Source: Terriglobia bacterium (GTDB lineage: Bacteria > Acidobacteriota > Terriglobia > Acidiferrales > UBA7541). From it: a stretch of DNA of 64,000 bases. The stretch covers positions 124,001-188,000 of the forward strand of contig JAIQFB010000004.1 of NCBI GenBank assembly GCA_020073485.1, read 5' to 3'. Below are positions 27,471 through 38,100 of the stretch, piece after piece (position 1 is the first letter of the stretch; every line of letters begins with the position of its first letter). The notes beneath the pieces are model-generated. The model worked only from the letters and a program-made list of their open reading frames with translations. It did no database searches and had not been told where the DNA came from. Both the position numbers and the translations under genes were made by a program.

Positions 27471-27945
27471 GATTTGAAGACCTCCATCGTTCGGCGATCA
27501 CAGGATCGTTTTGGCGCGCCGCGCCCTGCTGCCCGATTCCATTCGATCAAAGTGATTTCGCCGCAACACCTTAAATTTTATTTTCATGCTGATCGGTCAT
27601 GGGTGCGGTGCGCTATGTCACACTTTCGTGTGCCATGGGTCACTGCATCGCTCGTACTGCATCCTGACACTTACAATCATTTAGTTGGTGCCGGCAGATT
27701 GGTTCGGAATGCCTGCTGCAAGAATCGCCGCAGCAGATATGCATTTGGCGAGCCTGCCGAAATCGAACGAAGCGCTCGGAAAAGATAACGATAGCGCAAT
27801 GCCAGTCGCGATTGCAGGAATCAAGCTGCACGACGGCGGGTTGTTTTGAGAATCCGGCAATCCAGAAATCCTCATCCATGAGTACGGTGGAAGAAGCCTC
27901 CGAGGGTCCAGGAAAACAATGTTGTTTAAGTCAAAGGAGCGCACT
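27471..27945. promoter_or_regulatory. divergent region, hydrolase 3 / double NTF2-like gene
   Basis: Gene-free 475 bases. It contains a GTGATTTCG block with AACACCT (27553-27571) and palindrome copy C. A ribosome site AAAGGAGC precedes the ATG at 27946. The short frames on either strand have no family resemblance. Confidence 0.5.
27606..27650. promoter_or_regulatory. conserved palindromic operator-like element, copy C
   Basis: Core CACACTTTCGTG at 27619-27630 (extended arms CACA/TGTG), within GTGCGCTATGTCACACTTTC then GTGTGCC, followed by GGGTCACTGCATCG. It is about 149 bases from the hydrolase 3 start, closer than copies A and B to their genes. Flanking identity with copies A and B covers about 40 bases. 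Confidence 0.55.
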
Positions 27946-28818
27946 ATGAATCGTTTCGCTACGAAGACCTTCGTTTTGGGCATGGTCTGCGCGGGTATTC
28001 TGGCGCTGCCCGCAAGCAGGCCCGCAGCCGCCGCGGAGAACGATGCGGCGGTGCTCCAACTCGACAAAGCATTCGTGCAAGCAGTGGCAAAGCACGACCC
28101 GGCGGCGCTGAGCAAAGTCCTCGACAATGATTTCTTGTGGACCGATGCGTCGGGAGAGACACTTTCGAGGGCCAAGGCCCTGGCCGCATTGCCAGTGCCG
28201 ATGATGGGTGATGAAAACGGGGCGGAAGTGAGCGAGCGTTCATATGGCGAGGTTGCTGGCGTCCAAGTCGCTAACGGGAAGCAACACGTGGTGCGCATCT
28301 GGGTGAAGCGGCCCGCGGGCTGGCGATTGTTGGATTACCAGGAAGTCAAACAAGTCGACGTGGCGCCGGCACCCGGACCTACCACGAACGAGTGCATCAA
28401 CCCGTGCAAGACCGTGCCGTTCACTCCGAAGAACGAGGGCGAAGCGGGAGTCATCAAATCCTGGTCCACGCTGGAGACTGCCGTCACCAACCACGATCCG
28501 AAAGGCTGGGATCCCCATTTCCTCGACGAGTTCGTGCTGATCTCGTCGAACGGCACGCAAGTGATGACCAAGGCGGACCGCCTGAAAACGCTGGCCAAGC
28601 CCGGTATAGGTCCCGCGCCGCCAGGATTGGTTCACGCACAAATGTTCGATTTCCCCGGCGATCATCCGGAAACGATCGTGATGATCGCAACGGCCCAGGG
28701 CTATAGCGGCAAGCCGGTCCATATCTCGCGTATCTGGGCCAAGCGAGACGGCATGTGGAAGATGGCATTCAGCTATCAGACGACGATTCAGTCAGCTCCC
28801 GCGGTAATGCCGAATTAA
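27946..28818 (+). CDS. exported protein with two NTF2-like (DUF4440/SnoaL-type) domains
   Basis: 290 aa from the ATG at 27946, chosen for its AAAGGAGC ribosome site and the clean signal peptide ending PAAAAE. Two consecutive NTF2-like domains follow. The first (about 28-130) reads LQLDKAFVQAVAKHDPAALS...FLWTDASGETLSR; the second (about 165-285) reads SWSTLETAVTNHDPKGWDPHF...FVLISSNGTQVMTK. Both end with the RIWxKRxxxWRL/KM strand typical of DUF4440. Such domains form cone-shaped pockets and serve as small enzymes or ligand binders; no catalytic set can be named. A pair of Cys (CINPCKTV) marks the linker. Divergent from hydrolase 3. Confidence 0.8.
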   Translation: MNRFATKTFVLGMVCAGILALPASRPAAAAENDAAVLQLDKAFVQAVAKHDPAALSKVLDNDFLWTDASGETLSRAKALAALPVPMMGDENGAEVSERSYGEVAGVQVANGKQHVVRIWVKRPAGWRLLDYQEVKQVDVAPAPGPTTNECINPCKTVPFTPKNEGEAGVIKSWSTLETAVTNHDPKGWDPHFLDEFVLISSNGTQVMTKADRLKTLAKPGIGPAPPGLVHAQMFDFPGDHPETIVMIATAQGYSGKPVHISRIWAKRDGMWKMAFSYQTTIQSAPAVMPN

Positions 28819-28956
28819 ATCAACGAAATCATTGAGTGAACCGAGATTTTTGACGTTTCCATATTTGACGCTTTGGATTCCATGTATCGCGAGCAACTTG
28901 AAGCCGAAGCATCGGTAATCCGGGGGAAAAGCAAAGTGGAACAGCGAGAAGGATAT

Positions 28957-30291
28957 TTATGATTGCGAGGTTTTTGCCGTGCCGGATTTGGGTTCTTCGA
29001 GTTTCGTTTCGCTGATGGCGGCGGAGCGGTTTGCCATGATCCTGTGCAGGCCAGCCATTTTCTGACCTTCCAGTTCTTTCTCCCAACGGCTCACCACAAT
29101 CGTGGCCACGCCGTTTCCCACCACGTTCGTCATGGCTCGGCATTCGCTCATGAATTTATCGATGCCAACCAGAATCGCCAGCGCCTGAATGGGCACGTCT
29201 GGAACGGCGGAGAGAGTCGCGGCGAGCGTCACGAAGCCGGTGCCGGTTACACCAGATGCGCCCTTCGAGGCGATCATGGCAAATAGGAGCATGGCCAGAA
29301 GTCGGCTGAGGCTCAGATGTGTGTTGGTGGCCTGCGCGAGGAAAATCACACACAAGGTGAGATAAATGTTCGTGCCGTCGGTGTTGAAACTGTAGCCGGT
29401 AGGAAATACAAGCCCAACAGTTGTTTTCGACACACCCAGGCGTTCGAGTTTCTCCATCATATCCGGGAGCACGGTCTCCGACGAACTGGTGCCCAGCACG
29501 ATCAGCAACTCATCCTTGATATAAGCGATGAAACGCAGGATGGAGAAGCCCGCGAAATAGGCGATCGGTCCCAGGATGACCAAAACAAAAATTATGGAGG
29601 TAACATAGAACGTACCGATCAGTTTGAGAAGGTTGGTAAGCGAGCCAAAGCCGTAGCTCCCGACGGTGAAAGCCATGCCCCCCAGCGCACCGATCGGTGC
29701 GGCTCGCACGATGATACGGATAATGGTAAACAGCACTTTCGTGGTGGCATCAACCACGCGCGCGACGGCGTTGGCGCGTGAGCCAGCCTGCGTAATGGCG
29801 AAGCCGAACAGGACGGCGATGAACAGAACTTCGAGGACGTCGCCCTTCACGAAGGCGTCGAAGATCGTGGAAGGGATGATTCCGAACAGGAAAGGAACAA
29901 TTCCCACGTCTTTCGCGCGCGTCACGTAATTGGCTACCAGATGGGTATCCAGCGAAGCGGGATTTATATTGAACCCGCTCCCCGGGTGCAGAATGTACGC
30001 GGTCACAACCCCAATGACCAGCGCCAGCGTGGAGACCACTTCAAAATAAACCAGAGCCTTGAGCCCCACACGGCCCACCTGCTTCAAATTACCCATCGAG
30101 GAAATGCCCTGCACCACAACACAGAAGACGATCGGAGCTATCATCATTCGGATGAGGCCGACAAATGCATCGCCCAGCGGCTTCAGTTTCACGCCTGTTT
30201 GCGGAAAGAATCGCCCGATAACAATACCGAGGACGATGGCGATCAGGACTTGCACATACAGGACGGAATACCAGGGACGACGTTGTGCCAT
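28957..30291 (-). CDS. dctA: C4-dicarboxylate:cation symporter (DctA-like)
   Basis: 444 aa inner-membrane symporter of the dicarboxylate/amino acid:cation (DAACS) family. Key motifs are present: the serine-rich re-entrant loop [20 protein letters not shown], the conserved [17 protein letters not shown] and, near the end, [20 protein letters not shown]. These match DctA rather than GltP by the wording of the FNxDGTxIYLT segment. It would import succinate, fumarate, malate or a related acid with protons or sodium. It is the last gene of the catabolic operon, 55 bases after the D-2-hydroxyacid dehydrogenase, so the imported acid is probably connected to that pathway. Confidence 0.88.
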   Translation of the reverse strand: MAQRRPWYSVLYVQVLIAIVLGIVIGRFFPQTGVKLKPLGDAFVGLIRMMIAPIVFCVVVQGISSMGNLKQVGRVGLKALVYFEVVSTLALVIGVVTAYILHPGSGFNINPASLDTHLVANYVTRAKDVGIVPFLFGIIPSTIFDAFVKGDVLEVLFIAVLFGFAITQAGSRANAVARVVDATTKVLFTIIRIIVRAAPIGALGGMAFTVGSYGFGSLTNLLKLIGTFYVTSIIFVLVILGPIAYFAGFSILRFIAYIKDELLIVLGTSSSETVLPDMMEKLERLGVSKTTVGLVFPTGYSFNTDGTNIYLTLCVIFLAQATNTHLSLSRLLAMLLFAMIASKGASGVTGTGFVTLAATLSAVPDVPIQALAILVGIDKFMSECRAMTNVVGNGVATIVVSRWEKELEGQKMAGLHRIMANRSAAISETKLEEPKSGTAKTSQS

Positions 30292-30346
30292 GTATACCCC
30301 TTGCCGTGCCTGGGCGGATGCGTCCGAAATGCCCTGGCTCCGCGCG

Positions 30347-31327
30347 TCAATACACGCGGTTGAGAGGCGGCTGATTTTCTACGGTCACTCGATGGACATT
30401 GCGCCACGCCGCTCGGTAGAGCAACGCAGCGGACTGGCGCGTCACTCCGGCGATATGTGGAGTAAACAAAACCCGGCGAGCGGCCTCCCCTTCGAGCGCC
30501 AGCAGCGGGTGATCCGCCGCGGGAGGCTCGGCGGAGTATACATCAATCGCCGCGCCTGCAATGCTCCCGGATTGGAGAAAGCGCGCCAGCGCGGCTTCGT
30601 CTACGATGCCGCCGCGTGAGGCTTGAATCAACACTGCTCCGGCTTTCATTGATGCGAGTTCGCGGTCGCCGATGAGCCCTTGCGTTTCCGGCAGAAGCGG
30701 CACGTGAAGTGTGATCACGTCGGCGTTTTTCAGAAGTTCCTCGAGCGGCAGAGATTTTGCCTGCAGCGCCGCGGCGCCCGCCGGGTCGCGCGGAGCCGGA
30801 TCGAAATAACAGATCCGGCAGCCCACTTTGTGGAACGCTTCCGCGACGGCCATGCCGATCGTGCCCAGACCCACCACGCCAACGAGCAACCCGTCCAGCC
30901 CCGCGAGGTTATCGGCCAGCATGCGTGCGCGGAACGCCACGTAATTGCCGCGGCGAATTTCGTTGTCCGCCCAGCATAGCCGTCGCAACAGCACCGATGC
31001 GCACGTCATCACGTATTCCGCCACGGCGCTATTGCTGCCGCCGGGCACATTCGCCGCAGGAATTCCCAGGCGCTGCAGTGTTGCCGCGTCGAGGCGATCC
31101 ATCCCTGCGCCCGTCACTTGGACCAGCACCACGGAACTTTCTTCAAAAAGCGATGGGGGCAATTTGGGTCCGACGGCGGGAATGACCAGCGCCTTCGCGC
31201 GTTTCATCAGCGCGGGTACGTCGGCGTCACCCGGCGCGCGGTAAACGACTTCGAGCGCCGGGGGCGGCAGCGCCTCTACGCGCTCAAAATCCGCGCGCGG
31301 CCGCAGGCATAAGACTTCGACGGTCAT
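30347..31327 (-). CDS. D-2-hydroxyacid dehydrogenase, NAD-dependent
   Basis: 326 aa of the D-isomer-specific 2-hydroxyacid dehydrogenase family. NAD-binding fold [16 protein letters not shown] (about 150) with an acidic residue at the end of the second strand (CYFD); catalytic Arg in [10 protein letters not shown], Glu in DVYSAEPP and His in FTPHIAGVT. It would interconvert a 2-oxo acid and a D-2-hydroxy acid. The start ATG overlaps the stop of the cupin gene by four bases (ATGA), so translation is coupled. The exact substrate is not readable; neighbours suggest a carboxylated breakdown product. Confidence 0.88.
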   Translation of the reverse strand: MTVEVLCLRPRADFERVEALPPPALEVVYRAPGDADVPALMKRAKALVIPAVGPKLPPSLFEESSVVLVQVTGAGMDRLDAATLQRLGIPAANVPGGSNSAVAEYVMTCASVLLRRLCWADNEIRRGNYVAFRARMLADNLAGLDGLLVGVVGLGTIGMAVAEAFHKVGCRICYFDPAPRDPAGAAALQAKSLPLEELLKNADVITLHVPLLPETQGLIGDRELASMKAGAVLIQASRGGIVDEAALARFLQSGSIAGAAIDVYSAEPPAADHPLLALEGEAARRVLFTPHIAGVTRQSAALLYRAAWRNVHRVTVENQPPLNRVY

Positions 31328-31719
31328 CGATTTTGGGGCGGCTCCGGCGAAGGTGCCTCTTCAGTGGATTTGGTCACGTCGGCAACAGGGAAGAAACATA
31401 ACAGCAACAGCGGCTCGCTTCCCGTATTCCGCGTGACGTGTCTTTCGCCGGCCGGCATCAGGATGGTGTCCCCTGCTTCCAATTTGAATTCGCCGCTCTC
31501 GGCAAACGTCGTGGCCCGGCCGGACAAGACGTAGATGCATTCCTCGGTGTCATTGTGATAGTGGGGGCCACGCAGCGGTTCGCCAATCGCAGGCACGGCA
31601 ATCTCCACCAGCCGCAGCGTCATTCCGCGCGCGCCTTTTTCCCCGGAGACGATTTCCAAAGATGTCCGTCCGGGCAATCCAAGCCGCTTGGCTTCCGATT
31701 GTTTGCACAGGTGCGCCAT
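31324..31719 (-). CDS. small single-domain cupin
   Basis: 131 aa. The start at 31719 overlaps the creatininase-family stop by one base (TGATG). An open frame runs further upstream but inside that gene. Cupin motif 1 is HYHNDTEECIYVLSGRATTF (two His and a Glu as metal ligands) and motif 2 is GDTILMPAGERHVTRN. Single cupins of this kind act as isomerases, dioxygenases, lyases or metabolite sensors. In this operon it probably handles an intermediate between the creatininase-type and dehydrogenase steps. Confidence 0.82.
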   Translation of the reverse strand: MAHLCKQSEAKRLGLPGRTSLEIVSGEKGARGMTLRLVEIAVPAIGEPLRGPHYHNDTEECIYVLSGRATTFAESGEFKLEAGDTILMPAGERHVTRNTGSEPLLLLCFFPVADVTKSTEEAPSPEPPQNR

Positions 31720-32519
31720 CACATGGCCCGCTTTCCAGTGATTTCGCCGACGCCGCCTTGCACTTCGTCGAGTTGTCGGAAAATTTCTGTAGCCTCGCCG
31801 GCGATGGCGTCCGCGATGCTCGCGACCATGCGCTGGCCCTTTGCCGCGGTGGCGGGCTGAGGATCGCCGTACCAGCCGGTTGGCGCAATCGTGCGAATAT
31901 TGCTGAGCACAGGCTGGTAGCTGCGCGTTCGGCGTAGCTTGTCCATCTTTTTGGCGTGGTGTTTTTCTGAGGAGTGCGCGGCGCGATCCAAATGCACCAG
32001 TTCCGCGCGTTCGGCCAGGACGGCCAGGGCTTCGATCTCTCCGCCGTGCGTCAGCCCCCCGTATTCGGCGCCGAAAAGATCCGCGGCAACGTAGCAGGCT
32101 TGCACGGTCAGAACGGTCATGCCATGCACGCGGTGCAGGGCATCGGCCGCTATGGCCAGCGACGGGATATTGCCTTCGTGCCAGTTGAGAATGAGCAAAT
32201 ACTTCGCGCCATGGCTCGCGGTGGAAGCGCACGTTTCGATGACCAGGCGCATATACGTGTCGGGCGAAAGCGAAATGGTGCCCTCGTACGGCATGTGAAA
32301 CGGCGTCACGCCCAGCGGTCCGCCGGGCAATACCAGTCCATCCATGCGTTCCGCAACGCCGTGGGCGATCGCCTTTGCCGCGTAGATATCCGTGCCTGTC
32401 GGCAGGTGCGGCCCATGCTGCTCCACGCTGCCCGCCGGCAGGATCACCAGCGGGTGCTTCCGGAATTGCGCGGCAATCTCGGGCTGCGTGAGATCGATGA
32501 AGTAGCGGCTAGGAAGCAT
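31719..32519 (-). CDS. creatininase-family amidohydrolase
   Basis: 266 aa. Metal-binding start GSVEQHGPHLPTGTD (about residues 30-44), with Glu, His and Asp ligands; second site NWHEGN (about 112); HGGEIEALAVLAE (about 160). Family members hydrolyse cyclic amides (creatinine) or formamides, or process mycofactocin. The usual NGHGGN is here NWHEGN and the usual HAGExET is HGGEIEA, so creatinine itself is unlikely. The gene overlaps the oxidoreductase upstream by 11 bases and the cupin downstream by one base. Part of a tightly coupled catabolic operon. Confidence 0.82.
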   Translation of the reverse strand: MLPSRYFIDLTQPEIAAQFRKHPLVILPAGSVEQHGPHLPTGTDIYAAKAIAHGVAERMDGLVLPGGPLGVTPFHMPYEGTISLSPDTYMRLVIETCASTASHGAKYLLILNWHEGNIPSLAIAADALHRVHGMTVLTVQACYVAADLFGAEYGGLTHGGEIEALAVLAERAELVHLDRAAHSSEKHHAKKMDKLRRTRSYQPVLSNIRTIAPTGWYGDPQPATAAKGQRMVASIADAIAGEATEIFRQLDEVQGGVGEITGKRAM

Positions 32520-33603
32520 GAGCGCTCTCGGTGAGTTTCGCGCGTGCTTGCTCGATCATTTCCGCAACCCTTACCAATTGCCCGTTCCTTTCGATCGAAC
32601 GCAGCGCGGCATTCACTACGGCGACGGCCGTGTACCCGTTTTTCGCGGTCAATTCACCATCTTGGCCCGTGCGGCAACTTTCGGCAAACATTTCCAATTC
32701 GGTGCGGAACATGTCGCTTTCCGGCACTTTCAGAACTTCGCGGCTCGCGTATCCCTGCTTGCCTCGCTGAATGTAAAGCGTGGAGGTCTCGTGCAACTTA
32801 TCGGGCGTGTCCCACGTGCCGAAGTCGATCTCATAATGCATTAGCCCCTTGGAGCCAAACACGCGCACGGAAAATACTCCGGGCGAGGTCCAGCAGGAGC
32901 CGACATAGCCGACCTTGCCGTCTGCAAATTTGAGCAGCGTCATCGATTGATCGTCCACTTCCGCGCCTACCGGCGAAAGCTTGGAAGCCACCGAACTGGC
33001 TTCGACAATGTCGCCGCCAAGGTAGTGCATCACATCGAAGTGATGGATGGCAAGTTGAGAAAGCGGCCCGCCCGGCGCGCGGTCCTTGTACCAGCGCCAG
33101 GTCTTCGGCGTCAATTCCAGCGCCCGCTCGTTGGAGAAATTGGCTTCCAGAAAGGCGACCCTCCCGAGTTCTCCACGATCGATTGCCGCCCGGATCATGC
33201 GGATTCCCGCCATCAGCCGCGCGCTGTGACCAACCGTTACCGTGACTCCGTATTTCTCGCGCAGGGCAGCGATCTGAAGTCCATCCTCAAGTGTGCTGGC
33301 GATCGGTTTTTCCGTATAGACGTGCTTGCCGGCCTTGGCCACTTCCCGGGCCACCGGCAGGTGCTGCTCGTTGGGCACCGTTAGAATTACACCCTGAATA
33401 TCGGATTTGGAAAGAAGGGTTTGCAGATCCGGCATCGACGGGACCCCGAGCTCTTTCTCAAATTCCTTGCGCTTTTCCTCCGAGCGGCTGTAGCCAGCCA
33501 CGATCTCCAGCTTATCGGACTTTTTCGCTGCGCGGGTGAGTACCTTGGCCCAGCGGCCAAGCCCGATAATGCCGACACGAACCGGCTCAACGCTCATAGT
33601 CAA
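32509..33603 (-). CDS. Gfo/Idh/MocA-family oxidoreductase
   Basis: 364 aa. N-terminal Rossmann domain with VGIIGLGRWAKVL (about residue 8) and the family signature TEKPIAST (about 95), in which the Lys takes part in catalysis. The C-terminal domain has the family's beta-sheet with GGPLSQLAIHHFDVMHYLGG (the His pair near the active site). It would oxidise a sugar, cyclitol or related polyol with NAD(P). First gene of the overlapping set oxidoreductase, creatininase, cupin, D-2-hydroxyacid dehydrogenase, dctA. Either of two ATGs (33603 or 33597) may be used. Confidence 0.87.
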   Translation of the reverse strand: MTMSVEPVRVGIIGLGRWAKVLTRAAKKSDKLEIVAGYSRSEEKRKEFEKELGVPSMPDLQTLLSKSDIQGVILTVPNEQHLPVAREVAKAGKHVYTEKPIASTLEDGLQIAALREKYGVTVTVGHSARLMAGIRMIRAAIDRGELGRVAFLEANFSNERALELTPKTWRWYKDRAPGGPLSQLAIHHFDVMHYLGGDIVEASSVASKLSPVGAEVDDQSMTLLKFADGKVGYVGSCWTSPGVFSVRVFGSKGLMHYEIDFGTWDTPDKLHETSTLYIQRGKQGYASREVLKVPESDMFRTELEMFAESCRTGQDGELTAKNGYTAVAVVNAALRSIERNGQLVRVAEMIEQARAKLTESAHAS

Positions 33604-33993
33604 TGTCCTTTTGAATTAATTTAGATACGGCGCTGATTTCTGCTCTTGTGTTCCACGCAAGAGCCCGCCGCTGCCTGATCGTAATAAAAAGTATTCGACC
33701 ATTGCAACTGGTGCGCCAGCTAAGAATACGAACTCGAAAGCTTCTCCCACTCCCAAATTGTAGCTTACCTATCCATTTTCCAGGCGCATTACTAATTGAC
33801 TTGACCGGGGATTCTTGTACCAGGTGAAATGAGAGAGAATTGTCAACCTCAAGATACAAGATAAGAGAAGATTGGCAGGACAGGACAATTCACGCGCAAA
33901 ATGCACGCGATGTTCACGTCCTGCACTACGTGTGACCCGCTCCCCTGTCGCGAATTTTGCGCAGCGCGTCGAGTTGTTCCTGGGTGACGATGA
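33604..33993. other. intergenic region upstream of the catabolic operon
   Basis: About 390 bases without a gene. It presumably holds the operon promoter for the minus strand. A short palindrome CTGGTGCGCCAG (about 33706-33717) is present. Near 33960 a short frame reads TQEQLDALRKI on the minus strand immediately after the amidohydrolase stop, which may be a decayed C-terminal fragment. Confidence 0.35.
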
Positions 33994-35082
33994 TTAGACC
34001 TTGAACCGGGGAAATAGCCGCTCGGCATTCCCGCGATCGATGGCGTGCAGGTCCTTGGCCGAGAGACCGAAATGCGCGAGCGGGTCAACGGTTGTCGGGA
34101 TAGGCTCGGCTGGATAATCGGTTCCGAATAGGATCTGTGAAGTAGGCACAAAATGGGTCAGTGCGGCCAGCGGCGCGGCATAAGTCGCATGCGCGACTTC
34201 ATAATATAGTTTCTTGATTTCGTACAGCACGCCGTTGGGCACTTTGTCCATGCGATCCTTGGGGAAACGGTCGTTGATGCGCCCCGCGAGCACCGGGAGA
34301 GTCCCTCCGGAGTGGACAAAAATCAGTTTCATGTTCGGGAACCGCGCCAGCGTCCCGTTCACGAGCAGGCTTTCGACGCAGCGCGTGGTGTCAAAATCAA
34401 ATTCGGCCATGGTCGGCGTGATGCCGGGAATGAGATTTTGGCAGCAACTCGGCCCGTTTGCGTGAATGAACACGACGGCGTTGCGCCGGTTCAACTCCTC
34501 GAATACCGGAACAAACGCCGGGTCGCCAGGCCACCTATCCATGTAGCTGGTCAGCAGGCCGATGCCGTCCGCCTTGAGCGTGTCATAGGCGTATTCGATC
34601 TCTTTCAGGCTGCCTTCCTGGTCCGGCAGAGGGATCGCCGCGAACAGCCCGAAGCGGCCGGGATGGTCCTGAACCGTCTGGGCCATGTAGTCGTTGCATT
34701 GTCGCGCCAAGACTCGCGCTTTCTGGTCGTCTCCAAACCAGATCCCCGGCTGGGTGATGGAAAGCAAGGCGGTCGCGATGCCATACTTGTCCATCTGTTC
34801 GATGGACTCCGCCGGCGTCCACGTCCAATTTGCGAATCGCCCCGTGGTCTTCACATAGATGGGGGGATTGGCATGATGATGCACGTCAATTCGCCCGGTT
34901 TTGAGATTGACGCCGGGCCGGGCTGCCTGGGCGATCAAATTGCCCACAGGAAACATCGCGCCTGCCCCCACGGCGGCAAGCATTTTCAGCAGCTCCCGGC
35001 GCGAAGCGCCGGAAGCAAAAGGCATCACTTCCGGACGAACCGCGTCGATCCAGTTGCCGTTTTCAAAGCGTTCCCGTTTCAT
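33994..35082 (-). CDS. exported amidohydrolase (ACMSD / amidohydrolase-2 type)
   Basis: 362 aa from the ATG at 35082, with AAGGAGAGG just upstream; the frame extends to 35139. A Tat-like signal ASRRELLKML is followed by a hydrophobic stretch ending FPVGNLIAQA. The TIM-barrel metal ligands are DVHHHANPP (HxH), VFIHANGP, LIFVHSGG and the Asp in GTDYPAEP, the layout of the aminocarboxymuconate-semialdehyde decarboxylase family. These enzymes decarboxylate or hydrolyse aromatic and lactone acids. It lies 60 bases downstream of receptor 4 and upstream of the oxidoreductase operon, which suggests that an aromatic or cyclic compound is imported and opened here. Confidence 0.85.
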   Translation of the reverse strand: MKRERFENGNWIDAVRPEVMPFASGASRRELLKMLAAVGAGAMFPVGNLIAQAARPGVNLKTGRIDVHHHANPPIYVKTTGRFANWTWTPAESIEQMDKYGIATALLSITQPGIWFGDDQKARVLARQCNDYMAQTVQDHPGRFGLFAAIPLPDQEGSLKEIEYAYDTLKADGIGLLTSYMDRWPGDPAFVPVFEELNRRNAVVFIHANGPSCCQNLIPGITPTMAEFDFDTTRCVESLLVNGTLARFPNMKLIFVHSGGTLPVLAGRINDRFPKDRMDKVPNGVLYEIKKLYYEVAHATYAAPLAALTHFVPTSQILFGTDYPAEPIPTTVDPLAHFGLSAKDLHAIDRGNAERLFPRFKV

Positions 35083-35142
35083 GGCCTCTCCTTGGACTTC
35101 GCTCAGATGGCACGACAAGCTGCTAACCGGACCCTCCACCGC

Positions 35143-38100
35143 CTAGAACATGACCTTCAACGCGAGCTGAATCTGCCGTGAAAATGTGCCCAAGGTGGTG
35201 GTTATCTGCCCTGCATTGCCAATGGGGGCCTGCGTATTTGCTGTCCCAGCATAGACAGTGCGTGCGGGTATATCGAAATTCGGATGGTTCAGAATGTTAA
35301 AAAATTCCGCGCGAAACTCCAGGTTTCCTTTCTCTCCCAATCGGTGGACCGCGGTATTCTTCACCAAAGAGAAATCCAGATTCGTCAGCCCAGGTCCCCG
35401 CAGGATATTCCTCCCCGTGTTCCCCAGAAACCCGGCCGCGGGAATCAAAAAGCCGCAGGGGTCATACCACAAATTTGGAGTCCCAAGAGCTTGGCCGGCG
35501 GTGGGGCAGGGATCGATTCCATTCGAGGTTGATACACCGTGGGTAATGTTGTATGGGTTACGGCCGGGTGCAAAGTCCGGACGATCCAGATTGGCCAGAC
35601 TCACGAAAGCTCCCGAGGCGGACCGGTTCGTTTGCATGTTTACGGTAAAAGGATAACCCGTCTCAACCGTCAGGATGCCGCTCATTTGCCATCCGTTGAC
35701 CACTGTTGGAAGCAACCCGGTTTTCCCGGATAGTTGTGGCAACTGATAAATCGTATTGAAGCGCCAATTCTGCGTCACATCAAATACGGACGGCCCATAA
35801 TCGGTCCAGTTGTGAAACGCGTCTGTCGGCTGGACCGGCGATGAGGAGACCACCTGAGTCGCCTCGGCCTGCGCATTATCCGTGAGCTTGCTCCATGTAT
35901 AAGAGCTTTGGAATTGCAACCCGCGACTCAACCGCTTTGCCAGTCCGAACTGCAGAGCATTGTAAAAGGAGTTGGCGGGGGCGCTAATCAAACTGATGCT
36001 GAAAGGAATATTGGGATTGTAAAAGTGGTTGGGATTCACGCCCAATACGGTTGGGGCCCAGCACGCGGTCGCGGAGCCATCCACCATGCTGCTAAGATTT
36101 GCGGTTTGGCCGGAAGGGAGAGGCTGGCAAACCCCATTCACCGGCGCCCCTGCGGGAATCCGGGGATTGCCGTCGCGAGTTCCAAGCAGATCAATTCCCC
36201 TCGATCCGGCATAGGCCACGCTTAGAGCGATCGAGAATGGCAATTGCCGTTCCACCGTGAGGTTGTAGGACAACATATGCGGCTGGCGCATATTGTAATT
36301 GAAGAGAGAGAGTGTGTTGGCGATGCTTGCCGGCGGCATGACGAAAGGAATCGTAAACGTACCGCCAAGAGCAGTGCTCCCGGAAGAAAACGGCTGCGCA
36401 TTGGGCTGGATCACGTTCATTCCCGTCCCATAGGTCGAAAGATCGTAGAGTTCGGCGAAACCGCCTCGCACTGCTGTCTTGCCATCTCCCATTACGTCCC
36501 AAGCAAACCCGAAGCGGGGGCTGACATTGTGCAATGTGGGATTCTTGAATGGGACCCCGACGGTGGGACTGGAATCGGTCGCCAGATTACGGATGGACGA
36601 CTGGATACCATCTTTTTCGTGCAATTGATTCATGAACTCGTAACGGAGTCCGAGGTTCAAAGTGAGGCGCGAGGAAACCCGGAAGTCGTCCTGCGCATAG
36701 AATCCTATCGTGGTGTAACGGTAGTTCCGCGAGAGGTTCGATCCCGGCGTAAGTTCCGCGAAGTTCTGTAGTGCCCCCACCATGAAATTGGCAAGATTGG
36801 CGAACGTGGCCGTACCTCGATAGCCCCTGGCCGTGGAGTCAAACAATTGGAACCGGTTGATCAGCGTTCCAATTTTAAGGGAATGCCTTCCTCGAGAATA
36901 GAAAACATCGTCGCTCCATGTATAGACGTTCTGGGGCAGGTAGGCCGGACTGGTGACGTTCGGGCCCAGCGGTGCGATGCCCGTTATATTGATGTTCCCG
37001 AGCTGATTCGAATTGGCCGGGACCATCGCATATTGTGAGCCGGAATAGGGTGGTTGGGAGTCAAATCGGGGCGCCGTCCGACTGAAAGAAATGCGCACTG
37101 TATTCAATAGGGCAGAAGAAAAAACATGGTCCTCTGACAGCGTCGCAAATTGACCCCGGCTGCGGCTGTCCTGCGTGTACCCGGGATAGGATTGAAATCC
37201 TCCAGCCGTTTGAATGGCCGCCATGACTTCCGCATCGTCGACCGTGTACCGTGCAAACAGACTGTCTCTCGCCGAAAACACATGGTCTACACGGATTTGT
37301 CCATAATCGTCCCTCGTGGGAGCGACAAAAGGATATGTGAACTGATTGGAGGGCAAGTTCGGAATGGGGTAGGCCGTAGTCAACAGTGTATAAATCGAGC
37401 TGGGAATCGTCGAGGCTGAGGTCAAGGTAGACGCGCAGGCGGCGGCGTGAGGAGTTGTGTCAAAGTTATAACTGCCGCTGCCGTTCAGCACCAGGTTCTG
37501 ATGGCACGCTTGCGGAATCATGTTATCTATGATGGTGAGTCCTTGACGCTGCCGCAATCCCTCATAGACCGCGAAGAAGAAGGTCTTATCTTTCTGGATC
37601 GGACCTCCAAACGCGCCACCGAAGTTGTTCCGCTCAAACGGCGGCAGCCTCTTGCTCGGATAAGGAAGGCTCTTGTCCGCGCCCTTCCCGTTTACGTTAT
37701 TGCGATCGATGGCGTCAAAGAAATTGGCCGCGTCCATCACGTTATTTCGAAGATATTCGAACACGTCCCCGGACCAGCGGTTGGTTCCGCCCTTGCTGAC
37801 CATAACCACCTGGCTGCCCATGGCCATTCCATATTCGGCGCTGAAGGCGTTGGTGATGACGCGGTATTCGCGAATGCCATCCAGTCCTAATGTGGCTCCC
37901 GAGGCTGAGGCCGAATTAGCGCCTAGAAAACTGGACAGAGAGGCGCCGTCCAGCAGCAAGTTATTGGAGCGCACCGGCGCTCCGTTGCTGCTGTACCAGA
38001 GGCCGACGTTTGTGGGATTGGCGCCGATCTCGCGGTGCTGCGTGACTCCCGGTTGCAGGAGGGTCAGGTCGATGTAGTTCCGTCCGTTCAAGGGAAGATT

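Noticed and set aside
31720-32232. N-terminal extension of the cupin frame
   Set aside because: It lies inside the creatininase gene in another frame. The ATG at 31719 gives a complete cupin with a one-base overlap typical of translational coupling.
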